A stretch of 30,762 bases of DNA from JAWKTT01 sp041398965 (GCA_041398965.1 JAWKTT010000048.1:1-30762); one strand, 5' to 3'; shown: positions 1 through 9,107, counted from the first letter of the stretch. Notes: a model not told the origin generated them from the sequence alone. A program made the numbers and translations.

Positions 1-274
1 CCAGAAGCAGAATGTCGACAAGTTTGCGAATAACGATTGAGAGCAAACAGATAAATTGGAAGCAAACAGATAGGAAGTCAGAAACTCAACCCTGACCCTG
101 CCAGGTGGGGATAACGTGAGTCACCCCGCTTCCCCGCGATGTCGTCACACCGTCCGGGCGACGGACAAGGATCTCTGTCGTGCGTGACACTGAGGAAAAA
201 TCCGAGTTGACAACGCAACAGGGGACAACACATCACACAATCCGCGGCCCTTGTTCCTGTCATCCTTGTCCCGG
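1..274. other. Noncoding left flank with a 12-bp direct repeat
   Basis: No credible gene is visible. The 12-mer AGCAAACAGATA occurs at 42-53 and again at 61-72, a 19-bp period. A short GTCCGGGCGACGGAC-type hairpin lies near 151-165. The region follows the stop codon of the minus-strand oxidoreductase at 275, so it holds that gene's 3' end. Confidence 0.5.
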
Positions 275-1321
275 TCAGGAGAGGGAAACCGGTTGATTCT
301 GAGTGGCACTGTCGACCACCGCCGCGGTGAACTCCATGTATCGCACCCCCTCAGCAAACGATGTGTTCCCGATTAACCGACCTTCGCGAATCGATTGCAC
401 AAAGTCCCGCTCGACCGTCCAGCTCCCCCGAATATCTTCCGGGGCCTGCATCACCTTCGGCTCGGCGTCACCCGCATGAGCCATCGAGAGATACTCGCCA
501 TCCGGACGGAACTCGACTTTGATCGTCCCCCGGCTGCCATACAGATGGATTTGCTTGCCGGGACCAAACAGGGTGATGCAACTGATGTGGTAAATCCCCC
601 GAGCCCCTCCCTCAATTTCGGTGAGAACCTGCACACTATCCGGCACTGTGACCTGTTCGTTGCGACACTGCTCGGGAATTGGTCGCTCGGGTTCAAACAG
701 TGTTCGCTGAGCAAAGACCCGAGTTGGAGCAGGAATCCAGCGGAGGAGTGTCTCGTGGAGAATCCCTAAGAGGTGCGTGTTAATCCCACTTTTTTCAGCG
801 ATTTGACGCGGATGCAGTGGCTTCGAGTAATCCCAGAACGAGTCGTCCGCCCCGATGACCACCACCTCGCGGAGAGTGCCAAGATAGCCATGCTGCATCA
901 ACTGCATGACTGCCGGTCCGCACTCCAGACCAAACGGTGATGGCACCAGCTGAGCGATGAGCTTTGGATGGGCGAGTGCGGCAGCGTGCATCTCCTTCGC
1001 GGCAGGGAGGTCGGCCGCCATCCGGGCTTCCGTCAACACATGCTTGCCCCCCTTCAGGGCTGCAATGGTGATCTCGGCGTGCAAGTCGGGCCATGTACCG
1101 ATTACGACAGCATCAATCCCCGGGTCAGCAACAAGCTCCTGCCAACTGGTGAATTGACGCGGAATCTGAAACTGCTCGGCCACCTTCGCGGTTGACGCGG
1201 CGCAACTGTTGACAACACCGACGATTTCAACACCTGGCAGTGCTGCGAAACCGGGGATGTGACGCAACTTGGTATTCGCTCCCGCACCAACGATGCCGAT
1301 GCGGACTGCTGCTTGATCCAT
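275..1321 (-). CDS. Gfo/Idh/MocA family oxidoreductase
   Basis: This is an NAD(P)-dependent sugar or polyol dehydrogenase-type protein of 348 residues; the substrate is not predictable. The N-terminal Rossmann fold starts directly with VRIGIVGAGANTKLRHIPG, followed by the family-typical segment IDAVVIGTWPDLHAEITIAAL and GKHVLTEARMA. In the usual family motif the last segment reads EKP, so the catalytic-lysine position appears changed here (TEARMA). The C-terminal alpha/beta domain ends with the common DFVQSIREG segment. An upstream in-frame start at 1375 exists, but the ATG at 1321 follows an AGGCG-like ribosome-binding site and places the Rossmann strand at the N-terminus as usual. It lies 129 bp downstream of the alpha-CTD protein on the same strand. 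A non-catalytic or unusual dehydrogenase is possible. Confidence 0.88.
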   Translation of the reverse strand: MDQAAVRIGIVGAGANTKLRHIPGFAALPGVEIVGVVNSCAASTAKVAEQFQIPRQFTSWQELVADPGIDAVVIGTWPDLHAEITIAALKGGKHVLTEARMAADLPAAKEMHAAALAHPKLIAQLVPSPFGLECGPAVMQLMQHGYLGTLREVVVIGADDSFWDYSKPLHPRQIAEKSGINTHLLGILHETLLRWIPAPTRVFAQRTLFEPERPIPEQCRNEQVTVPDSVQVLTEIEGGARGIYHISCITLFGPGKQIHLYGSRGTIKVEFRPDGEYLSMAHAGDAEPKVMQAPEDIRGSWTVERDFVQSIREGRLIGNTSFAEGVRYMEFTAAVVDSATQNQPVSLS

Positions 1322-1450
1322 GAAACTTCGCCTGTCAGAGATGTTCAATCTAGGCCCGCAATTCCACTCCGCCAACCGGTAGCGTTCGCCAACGACACAT
1401 CGCTTTGACTCCTGAAGACACCTCTTGAAAGCGCGATGTCTTGCGAGTCA

Positions 1451-2746
1451 CTAGTCGTTTCGCAGTTTGACTCCCAACTCCGACAATTTCAGTCGCAGTT
1501 CATTGAGCGACGTCACCCCGAAGTTCTTGGCCGACAGCAGTTCGTCTGGAGTCCGCTGAATCAGTTCGCCAATCGACGTGACACCAAGACGTGCCATGCA
1601 TTTTCGACTTCGCACCGACAAGTCGAGGTCGACCACGGGCATCGCCATGACCGCTTGCTCTTGTGGTGTGAGGTCTTTGAAACTGGTCGAAGGTTCGCGA
1701 GACTTCTCGTGCAGATTCTGACCAATAGACAGCCCATGCTGCTTCATTAACTCGCGCACTTCCAACAGCGACGTCTCGCCAAAGTTCTTACCCGACAACA
1801 GTTCCTGTTCACTGATCTTCGTCAGGTCACCCAGCGTCTCGATGTCCATGGCAGCCAGACAGTTTCGGCTGCGGACTGACAACTCGAAATCGGTCACCGG
1901 ACGTGCGAGCAACTGTTCCAGCTTCTGCTGTTGACGCAGCGTCTCTTCGTCGTAGTACATGTCTCCCGTTGCTTCGATGTCCTTCAGGTAGAGCCGCGCC
2001 CTTTCGTTGTTCGGGTCGTTATGCAGCACCTTTTCAAAGCAATACTGAGCCGCTGCGTAGTTCTCCTGATCGTCATACAACAGCCCCAGATTAATCAGGG
2101 CTCCCGTGTAAAACGGAGGCTTGGAGAGACACCGCTCGTACAGCTGAATCGCTTCTTCATCGTTGCCATACAGACTGTTTTGCAGAGCCAAAGCAAACAA
2201 TGCCCGAGCATGATGTGGGTCCATGTCCACTGCACGCTCGAAGTATTCGATCGCTCCGAAAGTGTCCCCCTTATCAGACAGAACGCATCCCATCTGATAG
2301 GAGTACTCGGCCATCCGGGCCCCTTCAGCCCCGGTGCTGCGAATCATCGCCTCGGCTTCTTCCAGCCGCTTCAACTTGCGAAGCTCTCCGGCACGACGCA
2401 GTTTACAGGCGGCACCATTGTGGCCCGCCTTCTCGGCCTGCTCGAACTCCTTAAGTGCCTGCTCGTACTCCCCCGTCGACGACAGAGCCACGGCTCGGTA
2501 ATAACGCCCCAGGCCACTCTTGCAGTTTTCGAGCATTGCGATTGCTCGCTCGTGCAGGCCCAGATAGAACAGCCCAATCCCCGCTCGTGTCAACACATCG
2601 GGGTTCGCCGACGTCGCCGCCTGCTCGACAGCATTGCGGAATTCTCCGGCATGAGGACCGGCTGCATAGTTGACCGCACGCTGAATCTCCTGCTCGGTGA
2701 CGCTGCTCGAACTCTCGAAGACTTCAGTGAAGTTGACGCTTTCCAC
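1451..2746 (-). CDS. TPR protein with two RNA polymerase alpha-CTD-like domains
   Basis: A 431-residue cytoplasmic protein with a GTG start preceded by GGAG. Residues about 50-250 form tetratricopeptide repeats, the clearest at 146-178 (MGCVLSDKGDTFGAIEYFERA) and 214-247. Two copies of the RNA polymerase alpha C-terminal domain follow, at about 283-341 and 370-428. Both keep the VRSR segment (Arg292 and Arg379, equivalent to E. coli alpha Arg265) and the KNFG-TSL helix-hairpin-helix turn. Copy one keeps the Asn268 equivalent (Asn295); copy two has Lys382 there, and both lack the Lys298 equivalent. In RNA polymerase this domain binds UP-element DNA and activators. A role as a DNA- or polymerase-associated scaffold is inference. 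Confidence 0.9.
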   Translation of the reverse strand: MESVNFTEVFESSSSVTEQEIQRAVNYAAGPHAGEFRNAVEQAATSANPDVLTRAGIGLFYLGLHERAIAMLENCKSGLGRYYRAVALSSTGEYEQALKEFEQAEKAGHNGAACKLRRAGELRKLKRLEEAEAMIRSTGAEGARMAEYSYQMGCVLSDKGDTFGAIEYFERAVDMDPHHARALFALALQNSLYGNDEEAIQLYERCLSKPPFYTGALINLGLLYDDQENYAAAQYCFEKVLHNDPNNERARLYLKDIEATGDMYYDEETLRQQQKLEQLLARPVTDFELSVRSRNCLAAMDIETLGDLTKISEQELLSGKNFGETSLLEVRELMKQHGLSIGQNLHEKSREPSTSFKDLTPQEQAVMAMPVVDLDLSVRSRKCMARLGVTSIGELIQRTPDELLSAKNFGVTSLNELRLKLSELGVKLRND

Positions 2747-3330
2747 GGCAGATGCTCCAGTCCAGAACTTCAGTTAATCGCAGAAACAGACGGGAAATCT
2801 CCTCAGTTCTCAGCCGCGATCGACCCGCAATCGAGTCATTCCCCAACTGACGAACCGAGTCTCCTCGTCGTTTCTCAAGCCGGACAGTATAATCGAACCA
2901 CGTTTTGCTGCAATGACTTGAGCCGCAAACCCCCAAGGTGGGTTACAGTCGCCATTTGGGGGTTGTTCATCGATTCAGGTCGAGTACGTTTAACAGGGAA
3001 CGGGGCAATGTCCACTAAACGACAGGGGCAAGGCCCCGAAACATTGTCTAGCCCAGTCCGCAGGACTGGGAAATCAGGACGAATTGTTGTTTTAAGGGCT
3101 GAAGGCCCGACCCGTTGGCTGTTGGAAAACGGCAACTGACCGGGCCGTTGGCCCTCAATCTCGTCTCGATTCACGCCACCTAGGCCCAGTGGTCTGGGCT
3201 AGACAAACGGCTGGGCCTTTGGCCCGTGTCACCCGGTCAACTATCAAATACACCCCCCAGCCTCTCCAGTTACGCAAAACACCAAGCGTCCCCTTCAAGA
3301 CGGAACTCTCCGACAACGACAGGAACCCTC
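2747..3330. repeat. Spacer with a cluster of short GC-rich palindromes
   Basis: This spacer separates divergent genes and holds several hairpin-forming sequences. A 9-bp stem AACCCCCAA/TTGGGGGTT lies at 2928-2936 and 2956-2964. A dense cluster follows: GGGGCAAGGCCCC at 3025-3037, CCCAGTCCGCAGGACTGGG at 3052-3070, GGGCTGAAGGCCC at 3096-3108, GGGCCGTTGGCCC near 3140, a GGCCCAGTGGTCTGGGC stem near 3183 and GGGCCTTTGGCCC near 3215. The recurring core is GGGC-NNN-GCCC. A long plus-strand reading frame across this region and the TPR gene is a shadow. Confidence 0.7.
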
Positions 3331-4641
3331 GTGAAACACCACTCTCGCCGACCAGCCAACCTCTCCCGCACCCGTTCGAAAAGGTGCATCGCATCAACAA
3401 TCTCCGGGGCATTGATCTTCGGCACACTGCTTCTCGGAGCACTCGCCCCCTTCGCCCAAGCGGGAGACTGGCCACAAATTCTCGGCCCGCAACGAAACGG
3501 AAAGGCTCCCAAAGAAGAGAAACTGGCAGAAAGTTGGCCCGTCTTCGGGCCGCCGGTCCTCTGGACGAAAAATGTCGGCGATGGTTACGCCGGGATCGTC
3601 ACGGCCGGAGACCGAGCCATCCTGTTTCATCGTCTCGGAGACAATGAAGTCATCGAATGTCTCCAGGTGGATAACGGGAAGACGCTTTGGACCAGCGAAT
3701 ATCCGACAACATTCCGAGCACAGGTCGGCGGCGGAACCGGACCTCTCGCGACCCCCGCCATCGCCGATGGCAAAGTCGTCACCTTCGGGGCCCAAGGGGT
3801 GCTCGCCTGTCACGACCTGAAAACCGGCGAACGGCAATGGCTCATTAAAACCCACGAAGACTACGGAGCCCGCGAGGGATACTTCGGGGCCGGGAGCAGT
3901 CCCCTCGTCGATGAGGGCCGCGTCATCGTCAACGTCGGTGGTTTCCGTTCCAATGCCTCCGTTGTCGCATTCTCCCTGAAGACCGGCGAAGAACTCTGGA
4001 AGACTCTCAACGATCATGCCAGCTATTCGTCACCAGTCATCACCCATTGGAACGACAAGAAGCAAATCGCCATCATCACCCGATTGCATTGTCTCCTCCT
4101 CAACCCCAAGACCGGTGCGATAGACGCTCAGTTCGACTTCGGACAAGTCGGCCCAACCGTCAACGGAGCGGTGCCGACGGTTCTGGGAAATCAACTCTTC
4201 CTCACCGCCAGCTACGGCATCGGTGGCCTCCTGCTGACGAATGACACGAAGACCACGACGGAAACTTGGCGAGCGGACGACCTCTACTCGTCGCAGTATT
4301 GCACTCCGATCGAACATCAGGGGGTGCTCTTTGGCGTGGACGGTCGGGATGATCTCCCCCCAGCCGAGTTGAAGTGCTTCGACCCCATCACCCGCAAGAC
4401 CCTCTGGACCGCCCCCGAGTCTCGTTACGGACACCTGATCTTTGCGGATGGAAAACTCCTCATGCTCTCGACCGATGGACAACTCTCTCTCATTCGGGCG
4501 AACATACTCAAGTACGACCCGATTGCCACCTGCTCCCCCCTGACCGGGACCACACGAGCCATCCCTGCCCTCTCCAATGGGCGTCTGTTCATCCGAGATG
4601 ATAAGATTCTCAAGTGCCTCAACGTCGCCCCCAAACCATAG
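3331..4641 (+). CDS. Exported PQQ-type beta-propeller repeat protein
   Basis: A 436-residue secreted protein. The GTG at 3331 is chosen because AGGA lies six bases upstream; an earlier in-frame ATG at 3226 lies inside the palindrome cluster and has no ribosome-binding site. Residues 1-44 are a basic segment plus a hydrophobic stretch ending AQA, a signal peptide. The mature protein begins GDWPQILGPQRNG, the characteristic opening of planctomycete PQQ-like proteins. Propeller blades follow, with recurrent segments such as LACHDLKTGERQW and VAFSLKTGEELWK. These proteins form WD-like seven- or eight-bladed propellers; most in this phylum have no demonstrated cofactor or enzyme activity. The stop codon merges into a dispersed hairpin (4641-4672). 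Confidence 0.88.
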   Translation: MKHHSRRPANLSRTRSKRCIASTISGALIFGTLLLGALAPFAQAGDWPQILGPQRNGKAPKEEKLAESWPVFGPPVLWTKNVGDGYAGIVTAGDRAILFHRLGDNEVIECLQVDNGKTLWTSEYPTTFRAQVGGGTGPLATPAIADGKVVTFGAQGVLACHDLKTGERQWLIKTHEDYGAREGYFGAGSSPLVDEGRVIVNVGGFRSNASVVAFSLKTGEELWKTLNDHASYSSPVITHWNDKKQIAIITRLHCLLLNPKTGAIDAQFDFGQVGPTVNGAVPTVLGNQLFLTASYGIGGLLLTNDTKTTTETWRADDLYSSQYCTPIEHQGVLFGVDGRDDLPPAELKCFDPITRKTLWTAPESRYGHLIFADGKLLMLSTDGQLSLIRANILKYDPIATCSPLTGTTRAIPALSNGRLFIRDDKILKCLNVAPKP

Positions 4642-4672
4642 TTTGCCCCCACACCTTACGTGTGCGGCGAAC
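4641..4672. repeat. Dispersed gene-end hairpin, copy 1
   Basis: Imperfect inverted repeat with left arm GTTTGCCCCCACAC, a CTTAC loop and right arm GTGTGCGGCGAAC. It begins at the last base of the PQQ gene's stop codon. It is the most diverged of four related hairpins in this window (others at 5441, 6871, 9108). No T-run follows. Confidence 0.7.
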
Positions 4673-4705
4673 CGCAACGACCATCACCCTCACGGAGCAC
4701 CACTC

Positions 4706-5437
4706 ATGCCCGCCCAATTACGAACCACAATCCTCACACTCGCTGTCACCCTCGCCCTTTCCAACCTGACACTCGCGGCCGATCCCCCCACCCCCATCAC
4801 CGAAACACCAACGGCCGAGTCCCCTGCAAAAGAGGACCCTAAGGACAACACCGCGTGGCGATCCCTCTTTGACGGCAAGTCTCTCGAAGGCTGGGCGAAG
4901 ACCGATTTCGGAGGCGAAGGGGACGTCGACGTCAAGGACGGACTCATCATTATGAAAATGGGCGAACCCCTCACCGGCATCACCTGGAAGGGGAAAGAGT
5001 TGCCGACCGTCAACTACGAAGTGCAGTGTCAGGCAAAACGAATTCAAGGGAGCGACTTCTTCTGTGCCCTGACGTTCCCCGTCCAGAAGTCGCACTGCTC
5101 GATCGTCCTCGGCGGCTGGGGCGGCTCCGTCATCGGCCTGTCGAGCATCAATGGCTACGACGCTTCCGAGAACGAAACGACCGACTACTTCACCTTTGAA
5201 GATGACACCTGGTACAACCTCCGCGTCCGTGTCACGGAGAAGAAAATCGAAGTCTGGCTCGACAAGAAGCAGATCGCCAACGTCGACACGACCGACAAGA
5301 AAATCAGCACACGCATCGAAGTCGACGCCAATCGCCCCCTCGGTTTCTCCAACTTCCAAACCGAATCCGCCCTCCGCAACATCCGCCTCGTCGAACTCGA
5401 CGCTAACGGAAAACCCAAACAACAAGAAAAGAAATAA
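4706..5437 (+). CDS. Exported DUF1080 (3-keto-disaccharide hydrolase-type) protein
   Basis: A 243-residue secreted protein. The ATG at 4706 has CGGAG upstream and starts a signal peptide (residues 1-24, ending LTLA). A low-complexity Pro/Thr/Glu linker (26-45) precedes the domain, which opens with the hallmark SLFDGKSLEGW (53-63). The concanavalin-like beta-sandwich runs to about residue 232 and ends FSNFQTESALRNIRLVEL, as is typical. The DUF1080/Pfam 3-keto-disaccharide hydrolase family is widely expanded in planctomycetes; some members cleave 3-keto-glycosides, but the substrate here is unknown. It lies between two other exported proteins. A dispersed hairpin follows the stop codon by three bases. 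Confidence 0.88.
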   Translation: MPAQLRTTILTLAVTLALSNLTLAADPPTPITETPTAESPAKEDPKDNTAWRSLFDGKSLEGWAKTDFGGEGDVDVKDGLIIMKMGEPLTGITWKGKELPTVNYEVQCQAKRIQGSDFFCALTFPVQKSHCSIVLGGWGGSVIGLSSINGYDASENETTDYFTFEDDTWYNLRVRVTEKKIEVWLDKKQIANVDTTDKKISTRIEVDANRPLGFSNFQTESALRNIRLVELDANGKPKQQEKK

Positions 5438-5440
5438 CCC

Positions 5441-5475
5441 CGTTTCGCCCCACACTTTCAGTGTGGAGCAAAACG
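5441..5475. repeat. Dispersed gene-end hairpin, copy 2
   Basis: Left arm CGTTTCGCCCCACAC (5441-5455), loop TTTCA, right arm GTGTGGAGCAAAACG (5461-5475). It sits three bases after the DUF1080 stop and 22 bases before the next start codon. The loop is identical to that of copy 4. Confidence 0.8.
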
Positions 5476-5497
5476 ACCTGTCCTAGATGCCACCGAA

Positions 5498-6865
5498 ATG
5501 AGGATCATTTCTTATCTAACCCTGCTTGCCGCTCTACTCGTATCGATCTCGGCACAAGCGGAGCAGAGATTAAAGTATGTGGCGGCTCCGGTGGATAATC
5601 CTTTGAAGGGGTTAGTTCCCTATGCCGGGCCAAGAGGCGATCGGTTTCCGCATAGCATGGAGTTTAGCTATCTCCCCCTGAGCGACTTAATGCTCGGGCC
5701 GAATGAATTTGACTGGAAGCCACTCGAAAAGGTGCTCGACGACATCGCCTCACGCGGGCATCAAACGGTGTTCCGCATTTGGATGGAGTACCCCAGCCAC
5801 GATGGGGGGATTCCGAAGTTTCTGGAACAGGACGGTCTTAAGGTGACCGAATGGTGGGACCCGCAGGCCGCTCCGTCCGAGAGAAAGAAGGTCCGTACGC
5901 CTGATTACAACGACGCACGACTACGCAAAGCACTTCAGGCGTTCATCCTGGCGATGGGACAAAAGTACGACGGCGACCCCCGCATCGGTTACATCACAGC
6001 GGGCTTGCTGGGGATGTGGGGCGAATGGCATACCTATCCTCGCGCAGAACTGATGGCGAATCAAGAGGTTCAGACGGAGGTCATGGATGCCTATGAACAG
6101 GCATTCCAGAAAACCCCCATCCTGTTGCGGTACCCGGCGGGGGAACAGACTTGGGCACTTGCGGCAAATCATCGGCGACGCTTCGGCTATCATGACGACT
6201 CGTTCGCTTGGGCCACCCTCGACACAGGCCGCAAGGAGGACGATTGGTTCTTCATGCCGGCTCTGAAGTCAGCCGGTCCCGAGGGGGTCGAAAAGTGGAA
6301 AACCTCTCCCATCGGCGGCGAGATTCGCCCCGAGCTATGGGGTCAGATTTTCGATGACGAGCCAAAACATCCACAGGCCCAAGACTTTGCCGAGTGCGTT
6401 CGCCAGACGCACGTCACCTGGCTGATGGACAGCGGAATGTTCGGGAAACAAGCGTCAGAAGTGCGACGAAAGAACGCGATGACGCAGGTTCAGAAGATGG
6501 GCTATGAATTCCACATCGAGTCTGTCGCAAGGAAGACCCGGCCGGATGGGGGCGTTTTATTAGGAATCCAAATTCGCAATACGGGGGTCGCACCATTTTA
6601 TCACGGATGGAAGGTGGAACTCGCGACGATCCACGGGGATCAAATCGTCGAGACCATCCCGGTTGACTGGACCGTCAACAACCTGCTGCCTGAGACGCAG
6701 TCCCGCCTCTGGAGCGTGGAAATTCCAGCCAGTCGATTCACCGAGAAGACCGACGGCCTCGCTCTCCGCATCGCCAACCCCCTCCCCAACGGCCACCCCC
6801 TCCGCTTCGCCAACGAGTACCCTGAGTCATCCCCCCCAGGCTGGTGGCGATTGCCCCCGAAATAA
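5498..6865 (+). CDS. Exported DUF4832-like protein (putative glycoside-hydrolase fold)
   Basis: A 455-residue protein with a signal peptide at residues 1-21 (cleavage after AQA). The mature N-terminus has NPLKGLVPY (34-42), the usual opening of DUF4832-containing proteins. Residues about 50-300 resemble a TIM-barrel glycosidase, with VFRIWMEYP and GLLGMWGEWH (169-178); Glu176 is a possible acid/base residue. The C-terminal third is the beta-rich DUF4832-type region (RNTGVAPFYHGWKVEL). Such proteins are usually annotated as putative glycosyl hydrolases without a tested substrate. The ATG at 5498 has only a weak ribosome-binding site. The gene converges with the minus-strand lipoprotein gene across hairpin copy 3. 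Confidence 0.8.
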   Translation: MRIISYLTLLAALLVSISAQAEQRLKYVAAPVDNPLKGLVPYAGPRGDRFPHSMEFSYLPLSDLMLGPNEFDWKPLEKVLDDIASRGHQTVFRIWMEYPSHDGGIPKFLEQDGLKVTEWWDPQAAPSERKKVRTPDYNDARLRKALQAFILAMGQKYDGDPRIGYITAGLLGMWGEWHTYPRAELMANQEVQTEVMDAYEQAFQKTPILLRYPAGEQTWALAANHRRRFGYHDDSFAWATLDTGRKEDDWFFMPALKSAGPEGVEKWKTSPIGGEIRPELWGQIFDDEPKHPQAQDFAECVRQTHVTWLMDSGMFGKQASEVRRKNAMTQVQKMGYEFHIESVARKTRPDGGVLLGIQIRNTGVAPFYHGWKVELATIHGDQIVETIPVDWTVNNLLPETQSRLWSVEIPASRFTEKTDGLALRIANPLPNGHPLRFANEYPESSPPGWWRLPPK

Positions 6866-6905
6866 AAAAACGTTTCGCCCCACATGGGAAGTATGGGGCG
6901 ATACG
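6864..6905 (-). terminator. Hairpin copy 3, rho-independent terminator between convergent genes
   Basis: The stem CGTTTCGCCCCACAT / GTATGGGGCGATACG (6871-6905) is the third copy of the dispersed hairpin. Read on the minus strand it is followed directly by seven T residues (the A-run at 6864-6870), giving a classical intrinsic terminator for the DUF1559-type lipoprotein gene that ends at 6933. On the plus strand it follows the DUF4832-like stop by five bases, so it may act in both directions. Confidence 0.75.
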
Positions 6906-6932
6906 CGCGTCATCGGGAGGTTGTGCCTGAGG

Positions 6933-9011
6933 CTACGGCATGTCGACGGGGTTGCCGTCTTTGTGGTCGATCAGGTCGCGAAGGGTTTTCGCAGCAATCG
7001 ATTTCGGCAACTGACGCACTTTTCCGTCAAAAAGGCCTACGTCAAACGTCTCGCCGATATTTCCTAAGGCTGCGATTGGGTTCTCACGGTTGAACGTGAG
7101 TCCCCCCGGCTTGGTCCAGACGTCGGCCACATCGTCACCCGCGCGTACGACCATGATGGTATATGACATCCCATCGACCAAGTTACGGATTTTTCGCTCT
7201 TTTCCTTCGCCGCTGAAGAAGGCTCCGTTGTCGACGAAGACGTGGATCGAGGTCTTCCCTTCAGGATGAGTTCCAAAAACTCTCGGCATCCGGGAGATCA
7301 ACGTTTTGTTGTGGTCGCTGTCCCACGGTTCATTGAGATGGAATTCGTCATAGAGGTCTTTGGCGTTCAAGTACGGCAACAAATGAACCCGCCAGCTCAG
7401 ACCTTTCGCATCATCGGGGTGGTTCCCTTGGTTGTTCCCAGGGTATTGTTTGTTAATTCCTTCAAAGTTCATCGCGGCAATGACAATGTCGTGGAGGACA
7501 TACAGTGCCTCAGCCTTTCGCTGCTTCTCGACGATCTCGGCAAAGACCGGTTTGGCCAACGTCGGGAGATCTTGCAATTCTTTGGGGCGACCAACGACGA
7601 CTGACACGACATCGCCGGATACGCTCGTCGTGACGCCGTCGATCAGACTGTTTGCGATCGGAAGCAATGGCAAGTAGTTCGGGGGGACTTGCCCAGCGTC
7701 GACCGCTTGGTCCTTCATTTGCTTCACCTGATCGAGCTGCGACTTGATGATCGATCCAAGGATCGACTGTAGATTGTTGGCAGACTCGTCACTCTCCGCG
7801 ATGACTTGCAGCTCAATCAGATTGTTGCCTTGTAAGTCAGCCGAGAGGGTGATTCCTTTGGACTGCATCACGGGGCCGAGGACCATCTTTGCCGGAAACG
7901 GTGCTTGCTCGTTGATGAGGGCCAGGAACGACTTGACCGGGGTCAGGTCGACAACCGCCGCGAAGTCGCGGTCGGCCAAGGGGGTGATCTGTGCGATCAG
8001 TGGCGACGAAGCGGTTTCCCCCTGTCGATCGATCGCTCCCTGCAAGCCTGCTTCGGTGCCGACGAGAATCGTCTGGTTGTCGAGGAAGCAAACCCACTCT
8101 GGACCTTTGCCCGCCTGGATTAACGTGCGATCTTTGTAAGTGTTGCGAGTGATTTTGGAACGCAACTCACGTTCGATTCGCATTTCTTCTTCATAAGCTT
8201 TTTTTCTTTCGAAGTATGGGTCGTTCGGATCAAGTCCCGTTACCTCGACACCGAAATCAAACCTCCTCACTGCGAGGGCCTTCAACTGTGCTTCCTTGGC
8301 GGCGATCATCGCCTCGGGGTCGACCGGTGCCTTGAGGCGAATGAGCATCGTCGGCATCGGCGGCGGCTCCCAGGCGTCTGGCTCAATGCCGCCATCGCTT
8401 TCTGGTTCGACGGCAAGACCTTCCACACCGCTATCTGGATCGATGGCGGCAGTCGCGATCTTTGGCTCATCGTCTTGTCGGCGATCCATTTGACCGAAGC
8501 TGGTCGCTAACTTCTGCGGAACCGAGGCGACAAGGTAGTCAACATCTTCGGGGCTGATGCCGACTTCCTTCTTGAACTTGGCCAGTTCGTCGCTCAGCTT
8601 GAACGAATCGTTCGCCGCTTCCCACTCCTGGATAAGACCTTTCACCACGGGATTGTTCAGAGCCTGCACGGGCCGAATGATGACGATCGCGGTGTCATCC
8701 GGTGCATGGACGATGAACTTGGAGACGTCACCAGCCATCGGGCCGGCTGTTGTCGGCGAGCCATTCCCGGCGGGAGTCGTGGTTCCGCCGTTGGTGATCT
8801 GCGGCATCAGGGAGGGGACCTGGGTCGGCGACGGCGTGCCGCTTCCATTTTCGGCGGTCGCAGTGGTCCCCCCGTTGGTTGTTCCCTCCGTCGTATTGGG
8901 GGCCGTGCTGTTGGGATCGGGACTTGCCGCAGGCTTCTCCCCTCCGCCGCAGCCCAAGCTGACGAGGAGGAATCCTGTCAGCAGTAATTTCACGAGTGGT
9001 CCGCGCATCAT
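6933..9011 (-). CDS. Lipoprotein with C-terminal DUF1559-type domain
   Basis: A 692-residue protein. A hydrophobic N-terminus ends LVSLGC (Cys21), a somewhat atypical lipobox, suggesting lipid anchoring. Residues 22-90 are a Thr/Gly/Asn-rich linker with repeated NGGTT units. A central region of unknown fold (about 95-490) follows. The last 190 residues match the DUF1559 family: a helical start (AEALYVLHDIVIAAMNFEGI), a WRVHLLPYL segment, an NEPWDSDHN segment and a final FDVGLFDGKVRQLPKSI. Unlike most DUF1559 proteins it has no N-terminal prepilin-type methylation site. The second ATG (9008) sits at a better distance from GGAG than the first. Function is unknown. Confidence 0.85.
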   Translation of the reverse strand: MMRGPLVKLLLTGFLLVSLGCGGGEKPAASPDPNSTAPNTTEGTTNGGTTATAENGSGTPSPTQVPSLMPQITNGGTTTPAGNGSPTTAGPMAGDVSKFIVHAPDDTAIVIIRPVQALNNPVVKGLIQEWEAANDSFKLSDELAKFKKEVGISPEDVDYLVASVPQKLATSFGQMDRRQDDEPKIATAAIDPDSGVEGLAVEPESDGGIEPDAWEPPPMPTMLIRLKAPVDPEAMIAAKEAQLKALAVRRFDFGVEVTGLDPNDPYFERKKAYEEEMRIERELRSKITRNTYKDRTLIQAGKGPEWVCFLDNQTILVGTEAGLQGAIDRQGETASSPLIAQITPLADRDFAAVVDLTPVKSFLALINEQAPFPAKMVLGPVMQSKGITLSADLQGNNLIELQVIAESDESANNLQSILGSIIKSQLDQVKQMKDQAVDAGQVPPNYLPLLPIANSLIDGVTTSVSGDVVSVVVGRPKELQDLPTLAKPVFAEIVEKQRKAEALYVLHDIVIAAMNFEGINKQYPGNNQGNHPDDAKGLSWRVHLLPYLNAKDLYDEFHLNEPWDSDHNKTLISRMPRVFGTHPEGKTSIHVFVDNGAFFSGEGKERKIRNLVDGMSYTIMVVRAGDDVADVWTKPGGLTFNRENPIAALGNIGETFDVGLFDGKVRQLPKSIAAKTLRDLIDHKDGNPVDMP

Positions 9012-9107
9012 CTGGCTCCGTTGGCGTGTTAGAATGTCGAAGGGCTGTCCCTGCCCAGCATCCTACCCGCAGCATCGCCATGAAATCAAACATCACCCTA
9101 AAGAATT

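Noticed and set aside
1931..3139. 402-codon plus-strand open frame
   Set aside because: It lies antisense to the TPR/alpha-CTD gene, which has clear domains, and then crosses the palindrome cluster; its translation has no recognisable fold.
3394..4017. 207-codon minus-strand frame over the PQQ gene
   Set aside because: Antisense shadow of a gene with signal peptide and propeller repeats; no independent start signal.
4718..5455. 245-codon minus-strand open frame over the DUF1080 gene
   Set aside because: It is the antisense shadow of a well-supported gene, with a biased Val/Asp/Gly-rich composition and no domain.
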